This document shows, piece by piece, positions 44,424-53,500 of a DNA stretch of 64,000 nt (position 1 is the first letter of the stretch; every line of letters begins with the position of its first letter). The notes below the pieces were generated by a model. It was given only the letters and a program-made list of their open reading frames with translations, made no database searches and was not told the origin of the DNA. The stretch covers positions 124,001 through 188,000 of the forward strand of contig CBFHND010000002.1 in assembly GCA_965657085.1 (NCBI GenBank). The letters are read 5' to 3'. A program made the position numbers and the translations under genes. Source of the stretch: CBFHND01 sp965657085. GTDB taxonomy: Bacteria > Pseudomonadota > Alphaproteobacteria > Rhodobacterales > Rhodobacteraceae.

Positions 44424-44744
44424 ATGGCAACCGTTGCAGTGACCGACGACACCTTCGACAGCGAAGTGAAGAATTCCGACATTCCGGTTGTCGTCGATTT
44501 TTGGGCAGAATGGTGCGGGCCATGCAAACAGATCGGCCCATCGCTCGAAGAGCTGTCTGCGGAAATGGACGGCAAGGTCAAGATCGTCAAAGTGAACGTC
44601 GATGAGAACCCGAATTCGCCAGCCCAGATGGGTGTGCGCGGCATTCCCGCGTTGTTCATCTTCAAGGACGGTCAGGTTGTCTCGAACATGGCAGGCGCGA
44701 AACCCAAAGCCGCCCTGCAAAGCTGGATCGAAGAGTCGATCTAA
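44424..44744 (+). CDS. trxA: Thioredoxin 1
   Basis: This 106-residue thioredoxin has the active site WAEWCGPCKQ, the cis-proline loop GVRGIPALFIFKDG and a standard N-terminus. It reduces disulfides in the cytoplasm. AGGAGA lies about 8 bases before the ATG. It follows addA by 38 bp, a common placement in alphaproteobacteria, and is followed by an 11-bp tandem repeat and a terminator. Confidence 0.96.
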   Translation: MATVAVTDDTFDSEVKNSDIPVVVDFWAEWCGPCKQIGPSLEELSAEMDGKVKIVKVNVDENPNSPAQMGVRGIPALFIFKDGQVVSNMAGAKPKAALQSWIEESI

Positions 44745-44745
44745 G

Positions 44746-44789
44746 CCATACCGGACCCATACCCGGCCCATACCGGACCCATATCGGAT
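44746..44789. repeat. Four tandem copies of an 11-bp unit
   Basis: Right after the trxA stop lie four head-to-tail units of 11 bp: CCATACCGGAC, CCATACCCGGC, CCATACCGGAC and CCATATCGGAT. Units 1 and 3 are identical. The array ends 1 bp before the terminator stem. No function is known to me; it would be transcribed as part of the trxA 3' UTR. Confidence 0.85.
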
Positions 44790-44790
44790 C

Positions 44791-44816
44791 AAGCGCCCCA
44801 ATCAGGGCGCTTTTTT
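44791..44816 (+). terminator. Rho-independent terminator after trxA
   Basis: An 8-bp stem (44791-44798 with 44805-44812) is followed by a run of T residues (44811-44816). The T tract abuts the stop codon of the convergent glycosyltransferase-like gene. Confidence 0.88.
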
Positions 44817-45724
44817 CATATGGGCCAACCAAAGCCAGACAGGCGCGCGGCAATCTTTTCTCTGGCGGATGGGTGTCCCGCGTTGATCGACTGATCTTGC
44901 CAGAACCACCACAGATATCTTTCATAGTCCGGCGTATGTGACGCGATCCTGTCAAAGGCATCGGGGTCGTCACCGGACAGTGCAATATGGTGAAAGTCGA
45001 CTGCGGCAAACAGGATCGCCGACTTGCGAAAGAAGTACCCCGAAAACGCCACGCTGGAGTTCTGGGTGACCACGAAGGCGCAGTTCTGCAAATGCCGCAC
45101 CATGTTCCCCTGATCGAGGGTCAGCATCGGATCGGCATCGACCATTTGCTGCAAGGCATGCAGTTCGTCAGGCCCATAGGTTTCCTTTGGGTGCAGGGTC
45201 GTGACGACGGGTGTATCCGGCTTGGCCGCACGGATCCTTTTCAACATCTGAAGCGGGCTACACAGTTGAAAGGAACGATGATCCAGAAGCCGCCCCTGCA
45301 AGGGAACATAGATGTAATCACCGGCGACTGATTGCCCGGGCGATGATCCAAAAAGACGGTCCTGCCAAAAGGAAAAGAACCGTTCGGCTGGCTTGAGATC
45401 CACGATTTCCGGCTCGAATTTGGCCTGCGCCACACGCCACTTCCACCGTTGGTCCGAGGCGTCGATTTGCCAAAAGGGATAGTGATAAACGCGGCGGAAG
45501 GTCAGGCCATTCGCGCCCGGCGGTGGCTTCATATGCGCAAGCGCATAACCCCTGCGGTGCTCTGCTTTCAAACGCTCGGCCATCGACGCACCTTTGAATT
45601 CAACCCGAAAGCCAGAATCCTGCACGACATCAACAATCAGATTTATGAAATTGTGTTTCCCTGCCGCAGCACTCTGGCGCAGGTCATTTTCAAGATAAAA
45701 CCGCAAAATCAAAGGCTCAGCCAT
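44816..45724 (-). CDS. Putative capsule-type glycosyltransferase-like protein
   Basis: I do not recognise a named family with certainty. The 302-residue protein starts at the ATG giving MAEPLILRFYLENDLRQS. Its C-terminal half has features of KpsC/LipB-type capsular polysaccharide transferases: VVTTLHPKETYGPDEL, then FVVTQNSSVAFSGYFFRKS and ILFAAVDFHHIAL. No other polysaccharide genes are adjacent. It is divergent from hslV (99 bp apart). A longer frame upstream to 45928 would overlap the hslV start and is unlikely. The function call is tentative. Confidence 0.6.
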   Translation of the reverse strand: MAEPLILRFYLENDLRQSAAAGKHNFINLIVDVVQDSGFRVEFKGASMAERLKAEHRRGYALAHMKPPPGANGLTFRRVYHYPFWQIDASDQRWKWRVAQAKFEPEIVDLKPAERFFSFWQDRLFGSSPGQSVAGDYIYVPLQGRLLDHRSFQLCSPLQMLKRIRAAKPDTPVVTTLHPKETYGPDELHALQQMVDADPMLTLDQGNMVRHLQNCAFVVTQNSSVAFSGYFFRKSAILFAAVDFHHIALSGDDPDAFDRIASHTPDYERYLWWFWQDQSINAGHPSAREKIAARLSGFGWPI

Positions 45725-45823
45725 GCCGCAACCTACGAAGCGGTTGGGTCGCGGGCAAGAGCTGCACTTGTGCCTCAACGCGCCCAGCGCCATATATTCG
45801 TCCAACACGCAAGGAGACGATGT

Positions 45824-46381
45824 ATGGAAAGTTCCGAGTTCCCCGGCTGGCATGGCACCACGATCATTGGTGTGAAAAAGGGCGATCAGATCGTGATCGC
45901 GGGTGATGGTCAGGTGTCCTTGGGGCAAACGGTGATAAAGGGGACGGCCCGCAAGGTGCGGCGCCTGTCACCTGGAGGGTTCGATGTGGTTGCCGGGTTT
46001 GCCGGATCGACTGCGGATGCCTTCACTCTGCTGGAGCGTCTCGAAGCAAAGCTGGAAGCAACCCCGGGACAATTGGCGCGGGCAAGCGTGGAATTGGCCA
46101 AGGACTGGCGCACCGACAAATATCTGCAAAAACTCGAAGCGATGTTGATCGTTACCGATGGATCGGAATTGCTGGTGATCACCGGTGCGGGCGATGTTCT
46201 TGAGCCTGAACATGACGTCGCTGCGATTGGGTCAGGCGGCAACTATGCACTGGCTGCAGCGCGCGGCATGATGGGCACCGAAAAATCTGCAGAAGAGGTT
46301 GCGCGCGATGCCATGGCGATTGCCGCCGACATCTGCGTTTACACCAACGGAAATCTGACCGTGGAAAGCATTGGCAAATGA
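45824..46381 (+). CDS. hslV: ATP-dependent protease peptidase subunit HslV
   Basis: The 185-residue Ntn-hydrolase subunit has its catalytic threonine in FPGWHGTTIIGVKKG after a short propeptide, and VAGDGQVSLG-type motif as IAGDGQVSLGQTVIK. With HslU it forms a proteasome-like protease for misfolded and regulatory proteins. The ATG at 45824 follows AAGGAGAC; upstream in-frame codons run through the divergent promoter region. It overlaps hslU by 4 bp. Confidence 0.96.
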   Translation: MESSEFPGWHGTTIIGVKKGDQIVIAGDGQVSLGQTVIKGTARKVRRLSPGGFDVVAGFAGSTADAFTLLERLEAKLEATPGQLARASVELAKDWRTDKYLQKLEAMLIVTDGSELLVITGAGDVLEPEHDVAAIGSGGNYALAAARGMMGTEKSAEEVARDAMAIAADICVYTNGNLTVESIGK

Positions 46382-47685
46382 CTGATCTGACACCCCGCGA
46401 AATCGTGAGCGAGCTGGATCGCTTTATCATTGGTCAAGGCGATGCAAAGCGTGCCGTGGCCGTAGCCCTGCGCAACCGTTGGCGCCGCAAGCAACTGGCG
46501 GATGACCTGCGCGACGAAGTCTACCCCAAGAACATCCTTATGATCGGGCCGACCGGTGTCGGCAAAACTGAAATCAGCCGCCGCCTTGCCAAACTGGCCA
46601 AGGCGCCCTTTCTCAAGGTCGAAGCAACCAAGTTTACCGAGGTTGGATATGTCGGCCGTGACGTAGAGCAGATTGTTCGCGATCTGGTAGACAGCGCCAT
46701 CGTGATGACACGCGAACACATGCGCGAAGACGTCAATGCCAAGGCCCGCGCAGCAGCAGAGGATCGGGTGATCGAAGCGATTGCCGGCACTGACGCGCGG
46801 GCATCGACACGTGATATGTTTCGCAAGAAACTGAAGTCAGGTGAGTTGGACAACACCGAGATTGAATTGGACCTTGCGGACACGTCCAACCCTTTCGGCG
46901 GCATGGAAATCCCCGGACAACCCGGCGGCGGCATGGGCATGATGAACATCGGCGACTTGTTCGGCAAGGCGATGGGCGGCCGAACCGTACGGCGCAAGAT
47001 GACAGTGGCCGAAAGCTACGAGGTGCTGATTGGCGAAGAGGCGGATAAACTTCTGGACGACGAAACCGTGACACGCGCAGCACTTGCCGCTGTCGAAGAC
47101 AACGGCATCGTCTTTCTGGACGAGATCGACAAGGTTTGCGCCCGGTCCGACGCGCGCGGTGGCGACGTCAGCCGCGAAGGTGTGCAGCGCGATCTTTTGC
47201 CCTTGATCGAGGGCACGACCGTCAGCACCAAACATGGCCCGGTGAAAACCGATCATATCCTGTTCATCGCCTCCGGTGCGTTCCACATCGCGAAACCCTC
47301 GGACCTGTTGCCCGAGCTACAGGGGCGCCTGCCGATCCGGGTTGAGCTGCGCGCGCTGACTGAAGAGGACTTTGTGCGCATCCTGACGGAAACCGACAAT
47401 GCCCTGACCCGTCAGTACAGTGCATTGATGGGTACTGAGAATGTCGAAGTGACCTTTACCGAGAATGGCATAAAAGCACTGGCAAAGATCGCTGCCGAGG
47501 TGAACCAGTCTGTCGAAAACATCGGTGCGCGCCGTCTTTACACTGTTTTGGAGCGCGTGTTCGAAGAGTTGTCCTTTACCGCTCCGGATCGGGGTGGCGA
47601 AACAGTTGAGATCAACGCCAAATTTGTTGATGACAATCTGGGCGCTTTGGTAAAGTCCACGGATCTCAGCCGCTACGTACTCTAG
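46378..47685 (+). CDS. hslU: ATP-dependent protease ATPase subunit HslU
   Basis: The 435-residue AAA+ unfoldase has LTPREIVSELDRFIIGQGDA, Walker A GPTGVGKTEISRRLAKLA, an intermediate I domain (about residues 110-210), Walker B NGIVFLDEIDKVC, and the C-terminal tail ending LSRYVL that inserts into HslV. Complete and typical. Confidence 0.97.
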   Translation: MTDLTPREIVSELDRFIIGQGDAKRAVAVALRNRWRRKQLADDLRDEVYPKNILMIGPTGVGKTEISRRLAKLAKAPFLKVEATKFTEVGYVGRDVEQIVRDLVDSAIVMTREHMREDVNAKARAAAEDRVIEAIAGTDARASTRDMFRKKLKSGELDNTEIELDLADTSNPFGGMEIPGQPGGGMGMMNIGDLFGKAMGGRTVRRKMTVAESYEVLIGEEADKLLDDETVTRAALAAVEDNGIVFLDEIDKVCARSDARGGDVSREGVQRDLLPLIEGTTVSTKHGPVKTDHILFIASGAFHIAKPSDLLPELQGRLPIRVELRALTEEDFVRILTETDNALTRQYSALMGTENVEVTFTENGIKALAKIAAEVNQSVENIGARRLYTVLERVFEELSFTAPDRGGETVEINAKFVDDNLGALVKSTDLSRYVL

Positions 47686-47736
47686 CTTTGAAATCAACTC
47701 TGCTATAGGGCTGAAGGAAATTGGTCCGGACGCTCC

Positions 47737-48828
47737 ATGCACCGTTGGTTTTTGATAATCTGTCTTGTGGTGTCTGCATGTTCGGACCGGGTTGCCTCTC
47801 CGATTGTGCCCGAGGCGCTGAACATCGGACACAACAGAACCGTCTTTGTTGGCACGACACGCAAAGAAGGCCCGCCCGGCACCTTCGGCATCGGCCGATC
47901 AGAGGAATTGCGGCTTGCGAAACTGATCGTGTCCATTCCGCCCAACCGAGACGTTGGCACCATTTCCGATGGTCTGGACAAACCAAGACCCGAGAAGGAT
48001 TTCGTGCTGGCCAACCGGCTGGATTTTGACAGCGGCGTGCAGTTCCGTCAGGCCCTTGCACGGGATGTTCAAGCCTCAGGTTCACCAGAACGCGAAGTGA
48101 CGCTGTTCATTCACGGGTACAACAACAGCTTTGCGGATTCTGTTTTTCGAATTGCGCAGCTTGCCGAAGATCTTGAACTGCCGGGGTCGTTCGTGTCCTA
48201 CGCATGGCCAAGCCGCGGGAACCCATTGGGATATCAGTACGACGTCGACAGCGCGCTGTTTGCGCGCGATGGCTTACAGGAGCTGATGTTCAATATCGAG
48301 CGTGCGGGGATCAATCGCATCGTGCTCGTTGCACACTCCATGGGTGGCACTGTCCTGATGGAAACCTTGCGCCAGATCGAAATTGCGAACCCGGGCTGGG
48401 TCAAACGCAATATTTCCGGCGTTATCCTGTTGTCGCCCGATCTGAATGTCGATGTATTCCGATCCCAAGTGCGCGTCATCCAAGAGCTGCCCGATCCTTT
48501 TGTGATTTTCGTGTCAAAGAAGGATATTGCACTGCGCCTGTCGGCAAGGTTGCGCGGGGAAGAAACGCAGCTGGGCAATCTTACGGATCTGTCGCTTATC
48601 AGCGATCTGCCTATCTCGATTGTTGATGTCAGCGCGTTCCGGGATCGAAAAAGCGGCAATCACTTTGTCGCTGGCGGATCATCGGCGTTGATCAGTCTGC
48701 TGAACAACTCCGACCGCCTCGACCGTGAGTTCGCGGCCGGACGGGTCGGTGCCGTTGGTGTTCTGCCCGGACGGCGTCGCGTTTTGCGGAACGCGGCTGA
48801 AATCATTCTTGAACCACTCCAGCGATGA
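47737..48828 (+). CDS. Alpha/beta-hydrolase lipoprotein (DUF900-type esterase)
   Basis: The 363-residue protein has a lipoprotein signal (MHRWFLIICLVVSACSD, lipobox VSAC) and a DUF900-type alpha/beta hydrolase domain: FVGTTRKEG, TLFIHGYNNSFADSVFRIAQ, FVSYAWPSRGNPLGYQYD and the nucleophile elbow VAHSMGG. A hydrolase at the cell envelope is expected, substrate unknown. It follows hslU by 51 bp, and an MFS gene begins 12 bp after its stop. Confidence 0.85.
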   Translation: MHRWFLIICLVVSACSDRVASPIVPEALNIGHNRTVFVGTTRKEGPPGTFGIGRSEELRLAKLIVSIPPNRDVGTISDGLDKPRPEKDFVLANRLDFDSGVQFRQALARDVQASGSPEREVTLFIHGYNNSFADSVFRIAQLAEDLELPGSFVSYAWPSRGNPLGYQYDVDSALFARDGLQELMFNIERAGINRIVLVAHSMGGTVLMETLRQIEIANPGWVKRNISGVILLSPDLNVDVFRSQVRVIQELPDPFVIFVSKKDIALRLSARLRGEETQLGNLTDLSLISDLPISIVDVSAFRDRKSGNHFVAGGSSALISLLNNSDRLDREFAAGRVGAVGVLPGRRRVLRNAAEIILEPLQR

Positions 48829-48840
48829 AATCGCACGCTG

Positions 48841-50064
48841 ATGGCAATTGACGCGCGCACCACAGGCCAATTTATACGTTCGAACGGGCAATGGCTGGCG
48901 GCTGGCGGCCTTCTGACCTTGCTGTCCTCCTTTGGGCAGACCTTTTTCATCTCGCTCTTTGCCTATGAAATCCAGACTGATTTTGACCTGTCGCATGGGG
49001 CATGGGGCGGCATCTATTCGATAGGCACTGCTGTATCTGCGCTGGTGATGGTTTGGGCTGGCGCGCTTACCGATCATTTCCGCGTCCGCACCTTGGGTGC
49101 CAGTGTCCTTTGTTTGCTGGCGCTGTCGTGCATCCTGATGGCGATCAATCCGGTGGCGTGGACCTTGCCGTTTGTCATTTTCTGCCTGCGGCTGACGGGG
49201 CAGGGCATGGCAAGCCACACAGCGATCGTCGCCATGGCGCGGTGGTTTGTTGCCGCGCGCGGGCGTGCCCTGGCGATTGCGACGCTTGGATTTTCAGTGG
49301 GCGAGGCGATTTTGCCCCTGACGTTTGTCAGCTTGATGGCCTTTGTGGATTGGCGTTTGCTGTGGGTCGTGGCGGCACTACTGGCGCTTTTGGGCGTGCC
49401 CGTCCTTTGGCGGCTGTTGCGACAGGAACGCACACCGCAATCCATGGCCGAAGAAAACAACACTGTTGGCATGGAGGGCCGGCACTGGACACGCCATCAG
49501 GCGCTGCGTCATCCATTGCTCTGGTTCATGGTACCTGCCTTGTTGGGCCCCTCAGCCTTCAACACGGCATTCTTCTTTCATCAGGTGCACTTTGCCGGGT
49601 TGAAAGGCTTGTCGCATTTGATGCTGGTGGCGCTTTTTCCCATCTATACCGTCTGTTCGATCCTGGCCCTCGTGGTTTCCGGGTGGGCGCTGGACAAATG
49701 GCAGACCGGGCGGCTTTTGCCGTTTTACCAATTGCCCATGGTCATCGCCTTTGCCCTCTTTGCGCTTGGCGATGGCCTTGCAAGCGTGATCATCGGGCTT
49801 GTATTCCTAGCAATGACAACAGGGGCAAACTCGACCCTGCCCAATGCGTTCTGGGCGGAGTTTTATGGCACCCGAAATCTGGGGTCGATCAAGGCGATGG
49901 CAGCAGCCGTGATGGTTCTGGGGTCTGCAATTGGCCCGGGCATCACTGGGTTGATGATCGACACGGGTTTGGACCTTGATGTCCAATATCTCGCTGTATC
50001 CGTCTATTTCCTGTTCGCCTGTGCAATGGTCTGGAGTGGCATTGCCGGCACGCGCAGGGCCTAA
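48841..50064 (+). CDS. MFS transporter
   Basis: The 407-residue integral membrane protein has about twelve transmembrane segments and the MFS-type loop after helix 2 (GALTDHFRVRTLG). The N-terminal region LLTLLSSFGQTFFISLFAYE resembles roseobacter MFS carriers of unknown substrate. It may be co-transcribed with the lipoprotein hydrolase. Its stop overlaps the convergent smr gene by 4 bp. Confidence 0.88.
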   Translation: MAIDARTTGQFIRSNGQWLAAGGLLTLLSSFGQTFFISLFAYEIQTDFDLSHGAWGGIYSIGTAVSALVMVWAGALTDHFRVRTLGASVLCLLALSCILMAINPVAWTLPFVIFCLRLTGQGMASHTAIVAMARWFVAARGRALAIATLGFSVGEAILPLTFVSLMAFVDWRLLWVVAALLALLGVPVLWRLLRQERTPQSMAEENNTVGMEGRHWTRHQALRHPLLWFMVPALLGPSAFNTAFFFHQVHFAGLKGLSHLMLVALFPIYTVCSILALVVSGWALDKWQTGRLLPFYQLPMVIAFALFALGDGLASVIIGLVFLAMTTGANSTLPNAFWAEFYGTRNLGSIKAMAAAVMVLGSAIGPGITGLMIDTGLDLDVQYLAVSVYFLFACAMVWSGIAGTRRA

Positions 50065-50651
50065 CGGCGTTTGCGCAGATACACGTAGTACGCGCCAGAC
50101 CCCCCATGGCGCAGGTGCGCTGGTGTCACTTGCAAAACCGCAGATGAAAGGGGTGCCAAGGACAACCACTGCGGAACCTGATGCCGCAGCACACCATAGC
50201 GTACAGGTATCGGGCCACCATCGTCACGCTCCTTGCCTTTTCCGGTAATCACCAGAACCAACCGTCTTCCAGAGGTTTGCGATGACAGGATGAAACGGGT
50301 CAGCGCGGTGTGCGCACGATCGAGGGTCATACCGTGCAGGTCAATGCGCCCCTCCGGCTTCAGCTTGCCACGCTTCATGTGAGAAAACGCTTTCTTGTCC
50401 ATGTTCAGCGCAGCGCTTTCAAACTGTTCGCTGATGGATGGTGCCAAATCGCGGGCAATCGCCGTTGCGCTCGCAGCGGATGGTTGTCGCGGAACAGCTT
50501 CAAAAACCGGCTTGGTCTTGGTCAAGGGTCCCGCTGGTTTGGCTGCCTCTGCTGAAGGTGCTGGTGCGGATCGCGGGTCAAGCCGTTCCGTCTTGACCGT
50601 GACCTGTTTCCACAACTCCAGCTCATCCGGTCTGAGCCTGCGGCGGGTCAT
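50061..50651 (-). CDS. Smr-domain protein
   Basis: The 196-residue protein has a disordered, Pro/Ala-rich N-terminal half and a C-terminal Smr domain (about residues 100-194) with RIDLHGMTLDRAHTAL and VITGKGKERDDG. Smr domains nick branched DNA or cleave RNA; recent work ties some to ribosome rescue. Its start overlaps the mltA stop by 4 bp. Confidence 0.9.
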   Translation of the reverse strand: MTRRRLRPDELELWKQVTVKTERLDPRSAPAPSAEAAKPAGPLTKTKPVFEAVPRQPSAASATAIARDLAPSISEQFESAALNMDKKAFSHMKRGKLKPEGRIDLHGMTLDRAHTALTRFILSSQTSGRRLVLVITGKGKERDDGGPIPVRYGVLRHQVPQWLSLAPLSSAVLQVTPAHLRHGGSGAYYVYLRKRR

Positions 50652-51709
50652 AGCGCGCCTTCCGGCAACAACGCATAGGCGCGTTGAATCGGCATCAGGA
50701 CATACATCCGGCCCGGATCACGCAAACGCCCCGCCTTGCGTCCGGCCTTATCACCAGTGCCAAAGAAAACATCTGCGCGCTGCGCGCCCTTGATCGCCGA
50801 TCCGGTGTCCTGTGCAATCATCAAGCGCCGCAGTGGGCCCTTGCCATCTTTTTCCAACCAAACGGGCGCGCCCAATGGAACAAACGCAGGATCGACCGCC
50901 ACGCTTCGCATGGTGGTGATCGATCTGTTCATCGCACCAAGGGGGCCACGATCTGCGGGGACTTCGCTGACCTCGCGGAAAAAAACATACGAAGGGTTGT
51001 GATACAGCAGTTCGCGGCCATCGACCGGATTGCGCCGCACCCAGTTCTTGATGACCTGTGCGCTGACCTGATGCGGAGAGTAAACGCCACGACGTACAAG
51101 TTCCGCCCCTATGGATTTGTAGGGGTGGCCATTGGCGCCTGAGTAACCAACGCGAATAAACGCCCCCGATGGCAGACGAATACGACCGGAGCCTTGGATT
51201 TGAAGAAAGAACAGTTCGACCGGATCATCGACCCAGGCAATTTCCAGCCCCCGGTTTCTGATCGCGTCGCCTTCAAGAATATCGCGTCGCGTCAGCCACG
51301 GGCGGTTCTTCCGCGCCTCGGGCGGCATGGCATAGACAGGATACCGATAGCGGATCGTCTGCGTGCGCGAGCCATCAAGCTCGGGTTCGAAATAGCCCGT
51401 GAAGAGCGCGTCTTTGCCGTCCTCAATCAGAACGGGACGAAAGAACAACTCGAAAAACCTGCGCGGTTCGGGGTTCTGCGACGCAAAGGCACACAAGGAC
51501 CGCCAATCAGGGTCCTTCAAATCGCCACACGTGTTGCGAAAGACATTCAGAGCGGCAGAATGATCATCTTCGGCCCAGCCGTCGAGGTCAGTGAACTCTG
51601 CAACCTTGTATTGCGTTTCCGCCTGTCCGGGGTCTGCCATCATGCCGATCCAGAGGCCAAGCCAAGCTACAACCCAAAGGCTCAGGCGTCTGTTGAAACA
51701 AGAAACCAA
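50648..51709 (-). CDS. mltA: Membrane-bound lytic murein transglycosylase A
   Basis: The 353-residue protein has an N-terminal signal sequence (LWVVAWLGLWIGMMADPGQA), the MltA domain with FTGYFEPELDGS, VELFFLQIQGSGRIRLPSG and YHNPSYVFF, and a 3D domain holding catalytic aspartates (IAQDTGSAIKG, RADVFFGTG). It cleaves peptidoglycan to 1,6-anhydro-muropeptides, substrates of the recycling pathway to which AmgK/MurU belong. It overlaps the Tim44-like gene by 28 bp. Confidence 0.94.
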   Translation of the reverse strand: MVSCFNRRLSLWVVAWLGLWIGMMADPGQAETQYKVAEFTDLDGWAEDDHSAALNVFRNTCGDLKDPDWRSLCAFASQNPEPRRFFELFFRPVLIEDGKDALFTGYFEPELDGSRTQTIRYRYPVYAMPPEARKNRPWLTRRDILEGDAIRNRGLEIAWVDDPVELFFLQIQGSGRIRLPSGAFIRVGYSGANGHPYKSIGAELVRRGVYSPHQVSAQVIKNWVRRNPVDGRELLYHNPSYVFFREVSEVPADRGPLGAMNRSITTMRSVAVDPAFVPLGAPVWLEKDGKGPLRRLMIAQDTGSAIKGAQRADVFFGTGDKAGRKAGRLRDPGRMYVLMPIQRAYALLPEGAL

Positions 51710-52338
51710 TTTGGATCATCCGAACCCATGGTGCGTGCAAAGGCCCATGTGTCTTTTTGGCGCTTGATGTCGGTTGTGCTGCCTTCGACGATGTCGCCGC
51801 CGCGATCACGCACGGCTGACTTCAATTCAGCTGCGAACTTGATCGTCAGCTCGGCTTCCTTCGTGTCTTCGTCAAAGGTCGCCTTTGTCAGCTTGACCTC
51901 ACTCACGCCAATGAACTCGGCCTCGATGGTAAAGCCCTGATCTTCGCGTGCCGCGACGCCATCGACAAAGCTTTCGTAGATTTCTTCAGACAAGAACGGC
52001 TGTATCTGGGCAAGCTCGCCTTGCTCATATCCCATAACAATCATTTCGTAGGCACCGCGCGCGCCTTGCAAGAAATCGGACACGTTGAAGGACGGCTCGA
52101 TGCGCTTCATCTTGGCCAGCGCTTCGGCATCTTCACTGTCTGCATCCACATGATCGGTAATATCCAGATCCGGGCCACCTTCGATAACTTCAAGATCAGG
52201 GCGCACCCGATCAGTTTGTGGCTTGGGCATGGGGGGTTGCTCAAATCCCTCGCGCGTTCCCAAAACACTTTTGAGACGCAGAATCAGGAAAACGGCAATA
52301 CCAGCCAACACAAGCAGCTGGATCAGGGGCGCAGACAT
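51682..52338 (-). CDS. Tim44/TimA-family protein
   Basis: This 218-residue protein has one N-terminal transmembrane helix (LIQLLVLAGIAVFLILRL), an acidic linker and a Tim44-like domain (about residues 75-215, FNVSDFLQGARGAYEMIVMG). Bacterial relatives of mitochondrial Tim44 are inner-membrane proteins of uncertain role. Its placement between mltA and the secB-fxsA pair is common in alphaproteobacteria. It is divergent from fxsA. Confidence 0.88.
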   Translation of the reverse strand: MSAPLIQLLVLAGIAVFLILRLKSVLGTREGFEQPPMPKPQTDRVRPDLEVIEGGPDLDITDHVDADSEDAEALAKMKRIEPSFNVSDFLQGARGAYEMIVMGYEQGELAQIQPFLSEEIYESFVDGVAAREDQGFTIEAEFIGVSEVKLTKATFDEDTKEAELTIKFAAELKSAVRDRGGDIVEGSTTDIKRQKDTWAFARTMGSDDPNWFLVSTDA

Positions 52339-52445
52339 TTAGGAACCTCGTTTCGGCACAGAAGATGGTAACGGGCGTTTCGGACTACTATGTAGGTGAG
52401 GGGACGGATCAAGTCCACTGCACGCCACGCGAAAGGAACCCCGGC

Positions 52446-52925
52446 ATGTACTTGTTTTTGGCATTTCTTGCGGTGCCGCTTATCGAAATTGCGCTGTTCA
52501 TCCAGATCGGCGGGGCAATCGGACTATGGACGACGTTGCTGATTGTGGTGGCAACTGCCGTACTTGGCACCTACCTGGTGCGTAGCCAAGGCTTGCGGGC
52601 CATGGCGGATCTGCGTGGATCATTCGATGAAATGCAGGATCCTACCGAGCCTTTGGTGCATGGTGCGATGATCATTTTCGCAGGCGCTTTGTTGCTGACG
52701 CCGGGTTTTTTCACGGATGCCGTGGGCTTTTCCCTGCTCATTCCGGGCGTTCGGACGTGGATGTATCAGGCGATCCGCAAGCGGGTGACGATTCACAGCT
52801 TTGGCCCCGGTCCGTGTCAGCCGCCGCACAGGCACCCGCAGGACGACGTGATTGACGGCGATTTTCAGGACGTGACACCAAATGATGACCAGATTGCCGG
52901 GTCGTCGGGCTGGACCAAGCATTGA
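52446..52925 (+). CDS. fxsA: FxsA-family membrane protein
   Basis: The 159-residue protein begins MYLFLAFLAVPLIEIALFIQ and has FAGALLLTPGFFTDAVGFSL, the FxsA signature, with about three to four helices and a polar C-terminal tail. E. coli FxsA modulates exclusion of phage T7; the general role is unknown. The ATG at 52446 follows AAAGGAACC; an in-frame codon at 52365 lies too close to the divergent gene. Confidence 0.9.
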   Translation: MYLFLAFLAVPLIEIALFIQIGGAIGLWTTLLIVVATAVLGTYLVRSQGLRAMADLRGSFDEMQDPTEPLVHGAMIIFAGALLLTPGFFTDAVGFSLLIPGVRTWMYQAIRKRVTIHSFGPGPCQPPHRHPQDDVIDGDFQDVTPNDDQIAGSSGWTKH

Positions 52926-52981
52926 GGACATGACCGCAACCTGATAGATCGGCGAAAAGTCCATTTTCATCGGAGACTTCA

Positions 52982-53467
52982 ATGGCTGAGAACGAAGCGC
53001 AGGCACAACCTGCACAACCACAGATGCGCGTCCTGGGACAATACATTCGTGATATGTCTTTTGAGAATATCATGGCCCAAAAAGGGGCGGGTGCTGACGT
53101 GCAACCGGATGTTCAGGTTCAGGTGAACCTCGACGCAAAAAAGCGCCCGACAGACAACCAGTATGAATCGTCCATCAAACTGAACGTGACATCCAAAGCC
53201 AAAGATGCGGACACTACGCTGTTCGTGTTGGAAGTGGACTATGTCGGCATTTTCCACATCGAGAACGTGCCAGACGATCAGATTCACCCGTTTCTTCTGA
53301 TCGAATGCCCGCGGATGATTTTCCCGTTCCTGCGCCGGGTTGTCAGTGACATCACGCGCGACGGTGGCTTCCCGCCGCTGAACCTTGAAAACATCGACTT
53401 CATCTCGATGTACCGCAACGAGATTGCGCGCCGCCAAGCGGAAAACCCGCCCAAGGCCGACGCCTGA
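52982..53467 (+). CDS. secB: Protein-export chaperone SecB
   Basis: The 161-residue tetrameric chaperone keeps preproteins unfolded and hands them to SecA. MRVLGQYIRDMSFENIMAQ, CPRMIFPFLRRVVSDITRDG and FPPLNLENIDF are the family core. GGAGAC sits just before the ATG. Convergent with dnaQ. Confidence 0.96.
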   Translation: MAENEAQAQPAQPQMRVLGQYIRDMSFENIMAQKGAGADVQPDVQVQVNLDAKKRPTDNQYESSIKLNVTSKAKDADTTLFVLEVDYVGIFHIENVPDDQIHPFLLIECPRMIFPFLRRVVSDITRDGGFPPLNLENIDFISMYRNEIARRQAENPPKADA

Positions 53468-53469
53468 TC

Positions 53470-53500
53470 AAAAAAGCTGGCGCCTTTTCGGGCGCTGGCT
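53470..53500 (-). terminator. Terminator of the dnaQ operon
   Basis: A 10-bp stem with wobble pairs (53475-53484 with 53491-53500) begins right at the dnaQ stop on the minus strand and is followed there by a T run (the A tract at 53470-53475). It may also serve secB in the other direction. Confidence 0.6.

Noticed and set aside
45449..45823. N-terminal extension of hslV by 125 codons
   Set aside because: It overlaps the divergent glycosyltransferase-like gene and its promoter gap; the ATG at 45824 has a strong ribosome binding site and gives the normal HslV length.
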